A stretch of DNA of 64,000 nucleotides from CAZDXB01 sp964509335 (GTDB taxonomy: Bacteria > Bacteroidota > Ignavibacteria > Kapaibacteriales > UBA2268). The stretch lies in contig CAZDXB010000010.1 in the NCBI GenBank assembly GCA_964509335.1, positions 30,063 through 94,062 of the forward strand, given 5' to 3'. The translations under genes were made by a program, and so were the position numbers. How positions within the stretch are numbered: position 1 is the first letter of the stretch; each line of letters begins with the position of its first letter. This document shows positions 1 through 8,802 of this stretch, piece after piece. The notes beneath the pieces were generated by a model. That model was not told where the DNA came from. It searched no databases and worked only from the letters and a program-made list of their open reading frames with translations.

Positions 1-692
1 TCTATCTCGAACAGACGAGCCAAGAAATCGTTGGAAGCCCGAGACAAAACAATCTCCGGCTGCCCAGACGAACCCGAACGCCTAACTTCCTTAATTATCG
101 CTTTAATCGATTGGTTCTTCTTAAACTTATAAGGCTCGTTCGGAATCTGTTCTTCTCGCGGCAAAAGCATCTCGACTTTGTTGTGCATTATCAGAATATA
201 GTTTCTTCTAATTTGATAAATCTCGCCGATTATGATTTCGCCGACTTTGTCGTTGTATTCGTTATATATATTATCTTTTTCTACTTCGCGAATTTTTTGA
301 TTCAAATTTTGAGAAGCCATCGCGACCAGCCTTCTGCCAAAATTATCGGCTATATTGTCAAGAGTTATCTCTTCTATAAACTCGTCGCCAACTTCGAATT
401 CTTCGTTAGGATTTATATCTTCGGCGTCTTCAAGAGAAATTTCCGTTTCAGGGTCCTCTACTTCCTCGACTATCTCTCGCATCAAATAGATTTCTATATC
501 GCCTTTGTCCAAATTGACTATTATCTCAAAATCAGCTTCCAGTCCGTACTTTTTCTTAACTAGCAAAGATAAAGTCTCTTCCACTATACCCTGTAACAAG
601 TCGCGATCGATATTCTTCTGCTTCGCCATCTCGGCGAAGGCGTCGATTATCATCTTTTTATCTACTACTCTCTTTTTCTTCTTTCTAGCCAT
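1..692 (-). CDS. nusA: Transcription termination/antitermination factor NusA, 5' part (gene runs off the left edge)
   Basis: NusA binds RNA polymerase and modulates pausing, termination and antitermination. Reading the minus strand from the ATG at 692 gives an open frame of about 230 residues with no stop before the window edge. It begins MARKKKKRVVDKKM, followed by an acidic helical N-terminal domain with the VEETLSLLVKKKYG region, a conserved DNIADNFGRRLVAMASQNLNQ stretch near residue 115, then an S1-type beta domain (VGEIIIGEIYQIRRN, LPREEQIPNE). This order matches NusA; the KH domains lie outside the window. No RimP-like gene sits directly upstream, unlike the common rimP-nusA pairing. 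Gene identity is secure from domain order; the C-terminal part cannot be judged. Confidence 0.9.
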   Translation of the reverse strand, partial: MARKKKKRVVDKKMIIDAFAEMAKQKNIDRDLLQGIVEETLSLLVKKKYGLEADFEIIVNLDKGDIEIYLMREIVEEVEDPETEISLEDAEDINPNEEFEVGDEFIEEITLDNIADNFGRRLVAMASQNLNQKIREVEKDNIYNEYNDKVGEIIIGEIYQIRRNYILIMHNKVEMLLPREEQIPNEPYKFKKNQSIKAIIKEVRRSGSSGQPEIVLSRASNDFLARLFEI

Positions 693-732
693 TTTTACTT
701 TGCTTTATAAATAAAACTTAATTGCCAATAAA

Positions 733-755
733 AAATGGGCTAAATTAGCCCATTT
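733..755 (-). terminator. Intrinsic terminator downstream of the acyl-CoA carboxylase beta gene
   Basis: AAATGGGCTAA and TTAGCCCATTT form a perfect 11-base inverted repeat. On the minus strand it is followed at once by a run of T (TTTTTTATT). It lies between the end of the carboxylase gene at 846 and the start of nusA at 692, so it should end the upstream transcript and insulate nusA. Confidence 0.75.
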
Positions 756-845
756 CACAGTCACAAAATTACGAACTTTAAATAGATAAGACAAACTGTT
801 TTTTATTTTATTTTATAGATTTAATCTAATTTGAACGAAAATTTA

Positions 846-2453
846 TTACATTCTGAACACTCCGTATTTCTGGTCTGGAATAGATGAATTCAAGGAAGCA
901 GCTATGCCCAAAGCCAATGTCTCCCTTGTGTCTAGCGGGTCGATAATTCCGTCGTCCCAAAGTCTGGCGGAACTATAATACGGCGAGGCTTCTTGCTCGT
1001 ATTTTTCAATAATAGGCTTTTTGATGGCTTCAATGTCCTTTTCGGACAGCTTCTCTCCCGCTCTTTCCAATTGCTTGATTTTAACCGTCGCCAGAACGTT
1101 AGCGGCTTGTTCGCCGCCCATAACGCATATCTTGCCGTGGGGCCACATCCATAACAGACGCGGATTGTATCCCCTGCCGCACATAGCGTAGTTGCCCGCT
1201 CCGTAAGAACCGCCGACTATTACGGTAAACTTCGGAACGTCGGCGTTGGCAACCGCGTGAACCATCTTCGCTCCGTCGCTCGCGATACCGCCGTGCTCAT
1301 ATTGCTTACCGACTATGAATCCCGTAATATTCTGCAAAAACAAAAGCGGTATTTTCCTCTCGGTGCATAATTCTATAAAGTGCGCCCCTTTTTTGCTCGA
1401 CTCGGAAAATAAAACGCCGTTGTTAGCCAAAATTCCAACCGGATACCCCATTACGCGAGCGAAACAAGTAACTAAACTCGTCCCGTAAAGCTCCTTAAAC
1501 TCCTGAAATCTGCTTCCGTCCACAATTCGCGCTATTATCTCCCTAATATCGAAGGGCATTCTAATATTTTGCGGCATAATGCCGTACATTTCCTCGGGGT
1601 CGTAATAAGGCTCTTCGGATTCCTCGCGCTTAAGCTGGAATTTTGTTTCCAAACCGAAGTTCTCGACTATGTTTCTCACGATTTTCAAAGCGTGCTCGTC
1701 GTTTTGCGCGTAATGGTCGGAAACGCCCGAAATTTTACAGTGAACGTCCGCTCCGCCAAGTTCTTCGTCCGTAACTTTCTCGCCTGTCGCGGCTTTAACC
1801 AAAGGAGGACCGCCGATGAATATAGTCGCCTGATTGCGAACCATAACCGTCTCGTCGCTCATAGCGGGAACGTAGGCGCCGCCGGCGGTGCAAGAACCCA
1901 TAACGCAAGCGATTTGCGGGATATTCAACGCCGACATCCTAGCCTGATTATAAAATATCCTGCCGAAATGGTCTTTATCGGGGAAAGTGCCTGACTGATA
2001 CGGCAGAAAAATACCGCCGGAATCCACTAAATAAATACAAGGAAGCCTGTTCTCCAAAGCTACTTCTTGCGCCCGAACGTGCTTCTTAATTGTCGTAGGA
2101 AAGTAAGTGCCGCCCTTAACCGTAGCGTCGTTCGCGACTATCATACACTCCCTTCCGTTAATAACGCCGACGCCCGTTACCATTCCCCCGCTCGGAGCGG
2201 CGTTATCGTACATATCGTAAGCGGCGAACGGCGACAGCTCCAAAAAAGGCGTATCCTTGTCGCACAATAGCTTTATTCTATCTCTGACCAAAATTTTATC
2301 TCTGTCGAGATGCCGTTTTCTCGCCTTCTCGGACCCTCCCTTCTTTAATTCTTCGTATCTCTCTTTTAGCTGTTTTACTAACTTCAAAGAATTTTCTTTG
2401 TTCGCCTTAAAATCGGGGGATTGAGTTGAAATCTTCGACTTAAATCGATTCAT
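846..2453 (-). CDS. mccB: Acyl-CoA carboxylase beta (carboxyltransferase) subunit, methylcrotonyl-CoA carboxylase type
   Basis: Predicted carboxyltransferase subunit of a biotin-dependent acyl-CoA carboxylase. It would move the carboxyl group from carboxybiotin to a short branched acyl-CoA such as 3-methylcrotonyl-CoA in leucine breakdown. The 535 residues match the usual length of MCC/PCC beta subunits. The motifs DHFGRIFYNQARMSA, CVMGSCTAGGAYVPAMSDE and IFIGGPPLVKAATGE, and the C-terminal GSYGAGNYAMCGRGYNPR, are the two oxyanion-forming regions of crotonase-fold carboxyltransferases and read closer to MCC than to propionyl-CoA carboxylase. The biotin carboxylase/BCCP alpha subunit is not in this window, so the holoenzyme must be completed elsewhere. 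Neighbouring icmF and acyl-CoA dehydrogenases support a role in branched acyl-CoA metabolism. The substrate is inferred from family resemblance only. Confidence 0.87.
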   Translation of the reverse strand: MNRFKSKISTQSPDFKANKENSLKLVKQLKERYEELKKGGSEKARKRHLDRDKILVRDRIKLLCDKDTPFLELSPFAAYDMYDNAAPSGGMVTGVGVINGRECMIVANDATVKGGTYFPTTIKKHVRAQEVALENRLPCIYLVDSGGIFLPYQSGTFPDKDHFGRIFYNQARMSALNIPQIACVMGSCTAGGAYVPAMSDETVMVRNQATIFIGGPPLVKAATGEKVTDEELGGADVHCKISGVSDHYAQNDEHALKIVRNIVENFGLETKFQLKREESEEPYYDPEEMYGIMPQNIRMPFDIREIIARIVDGSRFQEFKELYGTSLVTCFARVMGYPVGILANNGVLFSESSKKGAHFIELCTERKIPLLFLQNITGFIVGKQYEHGGIASDGAKMVHAVANADVPKFTVIVGGSYGAGNYAMCGRGYNPRLLWMWPHGKICVMGGEQAANVLATVKIKQLERAGEKLSEKDIEAIKKPIIEKYEQEASPYYSSARLWDDGIIDPLDTRETLALGIAASLNSSIPDQKYGVFRM

Positions 2454-2508
2454 AAGCCTAAAACCTAGTTTATGTTATACAATTGTTTTTCAATATCATA
2501 AATTCATT

Positions 2509-2536
2509 GTAGTGGCTGAAAATTTTCAGCCGCTAC
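2509..2536. other. Hairpin-forming inverted repeat between the DUF6125 and carboxylase genes
   Basis: GTAGTGGCTGAAAA is followed directly by TTTTCAGCCGCTAC, a 14-base inverted repeat with a single mismatch. There is no clear T run after it on either strand, so it may be a weak terminator for the minus-strand gene ending at 2574, an RNA-stability hairpin, or a small dispersed palindrome. Confidence 0.45.
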
Positions 2537-2573
2537 TAGCGCGACCAAAAACATTTTGAAAACTCATTAGAAT

Positions 2574-3092
2574 CTACTTCTTTAACCTAAACTCCCAAAT
2601 ACAAGCGTAATCTTCGTCCGTAATTTCCGGCGGGCAGGAAATACACTCCGTCTCGAACCTCTCGTCAATCGTTTTGGCGAAATAGCCGTATTCTACTATT
2701 CCGACCGACTTACAAGGAAAGTCGGGCAAATTCTTCCTCCTTCTCGCGCTCTGCACCCTGCAAGTCTTTACGTAATATCTGACTGTATTATCATCGATAA
2801 TTTCCACTCTGTCTTCGTTCAAAGTAGAGTAAAGCCTGTAAAGCAGAGCTTCGCCCAAGCCAGGAACGCCCGAGTTTTCGCCCAAATCCAAAAACTTCTT
2901 CAATCTGTTCGCTTCGACGACGGTGAATTTCCGCCACGCCTCTCTGTCCATATCAATTGCCGCGTCCATCCCGTATTTTTCTTCAATCGACAAGAACCAA
3001 CAACCGTCGTGAGCGAGCCAATTCTTCGCGTAGATATTCGCCAACTCAAAAAGCTTTTCCTTAGGTAAATTATTGATTTTTTCTGAACCCAT
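2574..3092 (-). CDS. DUF6125-like small cytosolic protein of unknown function
   Basis: A 172-residue soluble protein. Its opening (LPKEKLFELANIYAKNWLAHDGCWF followed by an EEKYGMDAAIDMD segment) and the Cys-rich second half with CRVQSARRR, FPCKSVG and CISCPPE resemble the DUF6125/ATC-hydrolase-like family. These have a helical N-terminus and a C-terminal domain with conserved cysteines that could bind metal or a small thiol ligand. No catalytic function is established from what I can see. It follows the methyltransferase gene by 32 bases on the same strand and may be the last gene of an icmF-methyltransferase-DUF6125 transcript. Whether it supports acyl-CoA metabolism or the methyltransferase is open. 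Confidence 0.6.
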   Translation of the reverse strand: MGSEKINNLPKEKLFELANIYAKNWLAHDGCWFLSIEEKYGMDAAIDMDREAWRKFTVVEANRLKKFLDLGENSGVPGLGEALLYRLYSTLNEDRVEIIDDNTVRYYVKTCRVQSARRRKNLPDFPCKSVGIVEYGYFAKTIDERFETECISCPPEITDEDYACIWEFRLKK

Positions 3093-3124
3093 AAATAACT
3101 CGGAAATTAATTAAACTAAATGAT

Positions 3125-4078
3125 TTATGCCTCTTTGCTAATCTTAGAGCCGAAATTCATTTCCTTCGGGTCAACCAATCGCTCCAAAGCGCCGTCCGCC
3201 CTATAAAAATACGGCAGCGACTTAATCCGTTCGTCAAAATCAGCCTCGACGCTTTCTTCTCTTTCAAAAGCTATTTCCTCGCCAAAAATTGAACCGTCGC
3301 GAACGCCGAGATTTTCTTTGACTAATTCCAAATAATCGTCGTTTATTTCGTAACCTATAGAGCTTCTCCCAAGATTTTTAGCCGCCAATGAAGTAACGCC
3401 GCTACCCAAAAAAGGGTCTAATACCGTCTCGCCGACGAATGAATACATTTTGATAAATCGTCGCGGCAACTCCTCGGGAAACGCGGCTAAATGCTTGCCC
3501 TGCTTAGCTCCGGCAAAATTCCAATGCCCCGAAAAATAATTCTTCCATTCCTCTTTAGTCATTTCCGACGCTTCCTTTTGCTCTTTCGTCGGTTTTGGAG
3601 CCTTGCCCGGCTTCTTAAAAATCAAATTAAACTCGTAGTCAATCTCCACTATCCCGTTTCTCGGATACGGATACGAACCCATAATTACCGCGCCGCCCGT
3701 CGTGTTCATTGTGGTTCTCTTTTGCCAAATGATAGCTCCCATATAATCGAAGCCGATTGTCTCGGCGAACTTAATAATCTCCGTCCTAATGGGAATAATC
3801 TTATACCTACCGTAATAAACCGAGCGAGCGAATTGGTCGCCTACGTTGACAATCATTTTACATCCGGGATGCAAAACCTCGAAGCAACGCGCCCAAACTA
3901 GATTCAGATGATTTATATACTCTTCGTATGTTTGGTCGTAGCCTATTTGTTCTTCTTTTCCGTAATCCTTCAGTTGCCAGTAAGGCGGTGAAGTTACTAT
4001 TAAATGAACGCTCCCGTCTTCGAACGATTTCATCAATCGAGAGTCGCCGATTATTATTTTATGAGACGTATTATGCAT
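3125..4078 (-). CDS. Site-specific DNA methyltransferase, beta class (SPPY motif, probably N4-cytosine)
   Basis: S-adenosylmethionine-dependent DNA methyltransferase of 317 residues. Motif IV TSPPYW is at residues 29-34 and the AdoMet-binding motif DPFLGSGVT at 221-229. Having the catalytic motif before the AdoMet motif defines the beta class. SPPY (rather than DPPY) favours N4-methylcytosine, although N6-adenine enzymes with variant motifs exist. No endonuclease gene is adjacent. It lies 21 bases after icmF and 32 bases before the DUF6125 gene, all on the minus strand, so it is probably transcribed with metabolic genes. It could be an orphan regulatory methyltransferase or a relic of a restriction system. 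The recognition sequence cannot be read from the protein. Confidence 0.85.
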   Translation of the reverse strand: MHNTSHKIIIGDSRLMKSFEDGSVHLIVTSPPYWQLKDYGKEEQIGYDQTYEEYINHLNLVWARCFEVLHPGCKMIVNVGDQFARSVYYGRYKIIPIRTEIIKFAETIGFDYMGAIIWQKRTTMNTTGGAVIMGSYPYPRNGIVEIDYEFNLIFKKPGKAPKPTKEQKEASEMTKEEWKNYFSGHWNFAGAKQGKHLAAFPEELPRRFIKMYSFVGETVLDPFLGSGVTSLAAKNLGRSSIGYEINDDYLELVKENLGVRDGSIFGEEIAFEREESVEADFDERIKSLPYFYRADGALERLVDPKEMNFGSKISKEA

Positions 4079-4099
4079 AAACGCTATACCGCCGCAAAA

Positions 4100-7000
4100 T
4101 TACATTCCTCTCCTGTACTGACCGCCAATCTCGTAAAGCAACTGAGTTATCTGCCCCATAGAACAATGCTCGACTGTATTCAGAAGCTCCTCGAAAACGT
4201 TGCCGCCGGTCAGGGCGACCTCTCGCAATTTTTTAAGAGCTTCCTCTGAATCGCCGCTATGCTCGGCTTGGAAGTCTCGCAACTGCTCCAATCTCTTGCG
4301 TTTTTCTTCGTCGGTGGCTCTGGTTATATTCATATTGTCGTAAGGATTTTCCGCGTCTTCGTCAACGAAAGTATTGACGCCGACAATAGGATACTCGCCC
4401 GTTTCTTTCAGAGCCTCGTATTTCATCGACTCTTCCTGTATCTTCGAGCGCTGATACTGCGTCTCCATAGCGCCCATAACGCCGCCTCTTCTCGACAATC
4501 GCTCGAATTCCTTTAAAACGGCTTCTTCGACTAAATCGGTCAACTCCTCTATAATAAAAGCTCCCTGATTGGGGTTCTCGTTCTTAAGCATTCCGAACTC
4601 TTTAGCCAATATCATTTGTATAGCCATAGCCCGGCGCACCGATTCTTCCGTTGGCGTCGTAACCGCCTCGTCGTAAGAATTAGTATGCAGCGAATTGCAA
4701 TTGTCGTAATAAGCCAAAAGCCCCTGTAAGGTCGTTCTTATGTCGTTAAACGCAATTTCCTGAGCGTGAAGCGACCTGCCGGAAGTTTGAATATGATACT
4801 TCAGCTTTTGCGCCCTTTCGTTCGCTCCGTATTTGTCTCTCAAAGCTATAGCCCAAATCCTGCGAGCCACTCTGCCGATTACGGAATACTCCGCGTCCAT
4901 ACCGTTGGAAAAGAAATAAGACAGATTCGGCGCGAAGTCGTCCACGTCTATTCCGCGATTAATAAAATACTCGACGTAAGTAAATCCGTTCGCTAAAGTG
5001 AAAGCCAACTGCGTGATTGGATTAGCGCCCGCCTCGGCTATATGATAACCGCTTATGCTCAGCGAATAATACTTCTTGATTTCATTTCTCGACAAATACT
5101 CTTGCAAATCGCCGATTAATTTCATAGCGAAATTGATTGAGAAAATGCAAGTATTCTGTCCTTGGTCCTCTTTCAACATATCCGCCTGAACGGTTCCTCG
5201 CAATTGCCTGAAAGTGTCTATCTTTAATCTCTCTTTTTCTTCGGCGTCCAACTCGCCCCTTTCTTTTCTAGCTTTCTCCAACTCTCTTCTATATGCCATA
5301 ATGAAATAGAAAGCCACCATAATTGGCGCAGGCGCGTTTATCGTCATCGAAACCGACGTGAACGGGTCGGTTTGGTCGAACCCCTTCAAAAGAACGTCCA
5401 TATCTCTTAATGTGCAAATAGAAACGCCGCTCTCGCCGATTTTGCCGTATATGTCGGGGTCTTCGTCGGGGTCTTCGCCGTAAAGCGTTATCCCGTCAAA
5501 AGCCACCGAAAGTCTCTTGGCTTTGTCGCCTTCGCATAAATAATGGAAGCGCTTGTTAGTTCGCTCCGGTCCGCCCTCGCCTGCAAATTGCCGCTTCGGG
5601 TCTTCGGTAGTTCTCTTAAACGGAAAAACTCCGGCGGTAAATGGAAACTCCCCGGGCAGATTCTCTTTATAAAAGAATTTTACGAGTTCGTACCAAGACT
5701 TATATTTCGGCAAAGCGACTTTCGGAATTTTACTGCCGGATAGGCTTTCAATCACCAAAGGAATAGAGTATTCCTTACCGGATATAGTATAATTAAGCGT
5801 GTCTTTTTGCAATTCCTTTTTCGTTTCGTCCCAATTGGATAGAAAATCCTTCGCCTCGTCGGAAAGCTCTTCCCACTTTTCCTTAAACGCTTCCTTCAGC
5901 GTCTTCATAGCGTCGGAATCTTCTATCTGCTTAGTCGCTTCTCTAATAGAGAATATATCCGAAGCCAACTGGGCTTGCTCTTCCGCGCTCTCTTTATATT
6001 TCCTGACCGATTCCGCAATTTCCGCCAGATAATTAATATTTTTGCTGTCGATTAAGCCGAAATCATCGGTTAGCTTAGTCGGCAGCTTTTCAATCATATC
6101 TGTATGCTCGCCGTAGCCGTCGCCCTTCTCTTTTTTGAGCAAGCCGAGTAAATCCTTGAACAATCTATTTACGCCGGAATTGTTGAATTGATTGCTCATC
6201 GTGGCGTAAACCGGCAACTCAAGCTCGTCGAGCGGAATCGACTTATCGACTTTACCCGGATTGTTCCTAAGCCAATTGATTTTTACTTCTCTGAAAGCGT
6301 CTTCTGAGCCTTGCTTTTCGAATTTGTTTATCACGACGAAATCCGCCAAATCCAGCATCTCGATTTTCTCCAATTGAGAGGGACCACCAAACTCCGCCGT
6401 CATAACATAAATCGAGTAATCGCAAATATCTACAACCGAGCTGTCGCCCTGTCCTATTCCGCTAGTCTCGACTATTATTAAATCGAAGCCGCAACTCTTC
6501 ATAGCGCGAATAGAATCGTCAACCGCCGCGCCGAGTTCGTTCAGGCTTCCTCTCGTAGCGAAACTTCTCAAAAACACACGATTGTTATATATCTGATTGA
6601 ATCGAATTCTATCGCCCAACAAGGCGCCGCCAGTTCTTTGCTTAGATGGGTCGAAAGTTAAAACGCCTATATTAGCATTGTCGGTAAAAGACAGAAATCT
6701 GCCTATAATTTCATCGACTAAAGAGCTTTTGCCGCAACCGCCTGTTCCGGTAACGCCCAAAACTAAGGACTTGCCTTTGTCGTATTTATCGTAAAGTTTC
6801 CTGATTTTCTCAATATCGCCGTTCTTGCTGGAATAATCCTCGAGATAAGTTAACTGCTTCGCTATTTCTCCGTGGCGCTCGACGTCGTTTTTCTTTATGT
6901 ACTCCTCGTCGAACTTAGGAAATCGCGAAACGTCCAGCTTTTCTCTGCGCTCTTTAATTCGATTTACGATATCCTCGGTTATACCGCCGATGCCGATTCT

Positions 7001-7357
7001 TTGACCGTCAACCGCGTGATATAGCTTAGTTACGCCGCATTCTTCCAACGCCTTAATTTCGGAAGGCAGGATAACGCCGCCGCCGCCGCCAAAAATCAAT
7101 TTATCTTCGGCGCCCTTATTTTTAAGCTCGTCCGCGAGAAAGCGGAAATACTCGTTGTGTCCGCCTTGATACGAACTAACCAAAACGGCGTCCACGTCCT
7201 CTTGCAAGGCGACCGTTACGACTTCGCGGACTGAACGGTTATGCCCTAAATGAACTACCTCGACGCCTTTCTTTTGCAGCAATCTTCTATATAAATTTAC
7301 AGAAACGTCGTGCCCGTCAAACAATGACGTCGCCGTCAACGCTTTCATCGAACTCAT
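4100..7357 (-). CDS. icmF: Fused isobutyryl-CoA mutase (IcmF): B12 domain, G-protein chaperone and mutase in one chain
   Basis: Adenosylcobalamin-dependent mutase interconverting isobutyryl-CoA and n-butyryl-CoA, with isovaleryl/pivalyl-CoA as an alternative in some relatives. The 1085 residues hold, in order: a cobalamin-binding domain (residues 1-135) with the DGHDVSVN lower-ligand motif at 14-21; a MeaB/ArgK-like GTPase chaperone with P-loop GVTGTGGCGKSS at 201-212 and a switch segment VETSGIGQGDS near 300; and, from roughly residue 550, the TIM-barrel acyl-CoA-binding mutase domain (PGEFPFTAGVFPFKRT near 585). This three-part fusion is diagnostic of IcmF. The ATG at 7357 has a good AGGAAAG ribosome-binding site. 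No cobalamin riboswitch is visible upstream. An acyl-CoA dehydrogenase gene precedes it by 45 bases, consistent with one transcript. Confidence 0.93.
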   Translation of the reverse strand: MSSMKALTATSLFDGHDVSVNLYRRLLQKKGVEVVHLGHNRSVREVVTVALQEDVDAVLVSSYQGGHNEYFRFLADELKNKGAEDKLIFGGGGGVILPSEIKALEECGVTKLYHAVDGQRIGIGGITEDIVNRIKERREKLDVSRFPKFDEEYIKKNDVERHGEIAKQLTYLEDYSSKNGDIEKIRKLYDKYDKGKSLVLGVTGTGGCGKSSLVDEIIGRFLSFTDNANIGVLTFDPSKQRTGGALLGDRIRFNQIYNNRVFLRSFATRGSLNELGAAVDDSIRAMKSCGFDLIIVETSGIGQGDSSVVDICDYSIYVMTAEFGGPSQLEKIEMLDLADFVVINKFEKQGSEDAFREVKINWLRNNPGKVDKSIPLDELELPVYATMSNQFNNSGVNRLFKDLLGLLKKEKGDGYGEHTDMIEKLPTKLTDDFGLIDSKNINYLAEIAESVRKYKESAEEQAQLASDIFSIREATKQIEDSDAMKTLKEAFKEKWEELSDEAKDFLSNWDETKKELQKDTLNYTISGKEYSIPLVIESLSGSKIPKVALPKYKSWYELVKFFYKENLPGEFPFTAGVFPFKRTTEDPKRQFAGEGGPERTNKRFHYLCEGDKAKRLSVAFDGITLYGEDPDEDPDIYGKIGESGVSICTLRDMDVLLKGFDQTDPFTSVSMTINAPAPIMVAFYFIMAYRRELEKARKERGELDAEEKERLKIDTFRQLRGTVQADMLKEDQGQNTCIFSINFAMKLIGDLQEYLSRNEIKKYYSLSISGYHIAEAGANPITQLAFTLANGFTYVEYFINRGIDVDDFAPNLSYFFSNGMDAEYSVIGRVARRIWAIALRDKYGANERAQKLKYHIQTSGRSLHAQEIAFNDIRTTLQGLLAYYDNCNSLHTNSYDEAVTTPTEESVRRAMAIQMILAKEFGMLKNENPNQGAFIIEELTDLVEEAVLKEFERLSRRGGVMGAMETQYQRSKIQEESMKYEALKETGEYPIVGVNTFVDEDAENPYDNMNITRATDEEKRKRLEQLRDFQAEHSGDSEEALKKLREVALTGGNVFEELLNTVEHCSMGQITQLLYEIGGQYRRGM

Positions 7358-7402
7358 ACTTTCCTCGAAATTTTTAAAACATTAAAGCGAATAATCAGAT
7401 AA

Positions 7403-8542
7403 TTACATCAGCATAGAACGCGCGATCACCAATCTTTGTATCTCGCTCGTCCCTTCGTATAGCTCGGTAATTTTTGCGTCTCTTAGATATCTTTCGGCGG
7501 CGAAATCCTCGGTGTAACCGTAACCGCCGTGAATCTGGATACATTTATTAGCGCAGAACGAAGCTACCTCCGAAGCTTTCAATTTAGCTTCAGCCGCTTC
7601 TTTAGAATATCTCATACCTTTGTCTTTCATCATAGAAGCTTTCCAGTTTAGCAGCCAAGCGGCGTCGTATTCGGTCTCCATATTCGCCAGCATCCACTGA
7701 ATCGCTTGGAAGTTAGCTATCGGCTGACCGAACTGCTTTCTTTCTTTAGCGTAATTTGTAGCGTCTTCTATTGAAGCCCTCGCTATGCCGAGCGCTTGAG
7801 CCGCAATGCCCAACCTGCCGCCGTCGAGCGTAACCATTGACAATTTAAAACCTTTGTTCAATTCGCCCAACAAGTTTTCTTTGGGAATTTCGGCGTTGTC
7901 CAAGATTATTTCCGCAGTAGAAGAGCCTCTGATTCCAAGTTTCTTTTCAAGTTTGCCTATGCTAACTCCGGGCGTTCCTTTTTCTATAATAAAAGCCGAA
8001 ATGCCTTTAGTTTTAGCGCCGGGGTCGGTTGAAGCTATTAAAACGTAAACTTCCGCTTCGCCGCCGTTAGTGCAAAACAGCTTCGAGCCGTTCAAAACCC
8101 ACTTATCTCCTTCAAGCTTAGCGGTAGTTTTGGTGTTGCCCGCGTCGGAGCCGGCTTCGGACTCGGTTAACGAAAAACTGCCGATTTTTTTGCCGCTTAA
8201 CAAATCGGGAAGATACTTCTGCTTTTGTTCTTCCGTGCCGAATCTAAAAATCGGGTCGCATACGAGCGACGAATGAGCCGATACTATTACGCCGGTAGAA
8301 GCGCACCAGCGCGAAATCTCCTCGAGAGCTAAAAAGTAGGATACGTGATCCATACCCGCTCCGCCGTAATCGACCGGATAAGCTATTCCCATAAGACCAA
8401 GCTCGGAGGCTTCGTCGATTACTTCTTTCGGGAACATATGTTCTTTGTCAACTTTGTCGGCGATTGGAGCGATTTTTTCTTTCGCAAACTTCGTTACCAT
8501 CTCCTTCAGCATCTTCTGTTCTTCGGTGAGCAAAAATTCCAT
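7403..8542 (-). CDS. Short/branched-chain acyl-CoA dehydrogenase
   Basis: FAD flavoprotein introducing a trans-2 double bond into short or branched acyl-CoAs and passing electrons to electron-transfer flavoprotein. The 379 residues match the soluble butyryl/isobutyryl/isovaleryl-CoA dehydrogenase group. Visible signatures are the FAD/substrate motif FSLTESEAGSDAGNT, the QIHGGYGYTEDFAAERYLRD block, and ITELYEGTSEIQR carrying the catalytic base Glu363. It starts divergently from a second dehydrogenase at 8803 and lies just upstream of icmF, suggesting consecutive steps on branched C4-C5 acyl-CoAs. Isobutyryl-CoA or isovaleryl-CoA are the natural guesses; the exact substrate cannot be set by eye. 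An AGG-type ribosome-binding site (GGAGGTTCCGCT) precedes the start. Confidence 0.9.
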   Translation of the reverse strand: MEFLLTEEQKMLKEMVTKFAKEKIAPIADKVDKEHMFPKEVIDEASELGLMGIAYPVDYGGAGMDHVSYFLALEEISRWCASTGVIVSAHSSLVCDPIFRFGTEEQKQKYLPDLLSGKKIGSFSLTESEAGSDAGNTKTTAKLEGDKWVLNGSKLFCTNGGEAEVYVLIASTDPGAKTKGISAFIIEKGTPGVSIGKLEKKLGIRGSSTAEIILDNAEIPKENLLGELNKGFKLSMVTLDGGRLGIAAQALGIARASIEDATNYAKERKQFGQPIANFQAIQWMLANMETEYDAAWLLNWKASMMKDKGMRYSKEAAEAKLKASEVASFCANKCIQIHGGYGYTEDFAAERYLRDAKITELYEGTSEIQRLVIARSMLM

Positions 8543-8663
8543 AGCGGAACCTCCATTATTAAAAAAACGTATTTAAGACAAAAATAAAAAATTCAACTAA
8601 AATCTTTTTAAGTTAAATCTTTTTTCATTATAATATAATAGCTAAATATATGAAAATAATCAA

Positions 8664-8777
8664 TTGAATGAAACAGAAATTGAAGATATTATTAACTCTG
8701 TATCGCGCGAAGAAAAAATTCGTCAAAAAACCTCCTTCAATGAAATTAAAAACGCCTTCCATAAACAACTATTATAA
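8664..8777 (+). CDS. Possible 37-residue ORF or gene remnant between divergent acyl-CoA dehydrogenase genes
   Basis: In the 260-base gap between the two dehydrogenases, one plus-strand frame from a TTG at 8664 encodes an acidic then basic peptide (NETEIEDIINSVSREEK, FNEIKNAFHKQLL) that looks more protein-like than random AT-rich DNA. There is no convincing ribosome-binding site. A TATAAT-like sequence (8629-8640 region) lies just upstream. It may be a real small protein, a fragment of a lost gene, or chance. The gap otherwise holds the divergent promoters and the AACGAGGT ribosome-binding region for 8803. Confidence 0.2.
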   Translation: MNETEIEDIINSVSREEKIRQKTSFNEIKNAFHKQLL

Positions 8778-8802
8778 CTACAACTTATAACGAGGTCTGG
8801 AT

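Noticed and set aside
7358..7402. Cobalamin riboswitch expected before icmF
   Set aside because: The gap is only 45 bases and shows no B12-box-like sequence; none was seen before the TonB receptor either.
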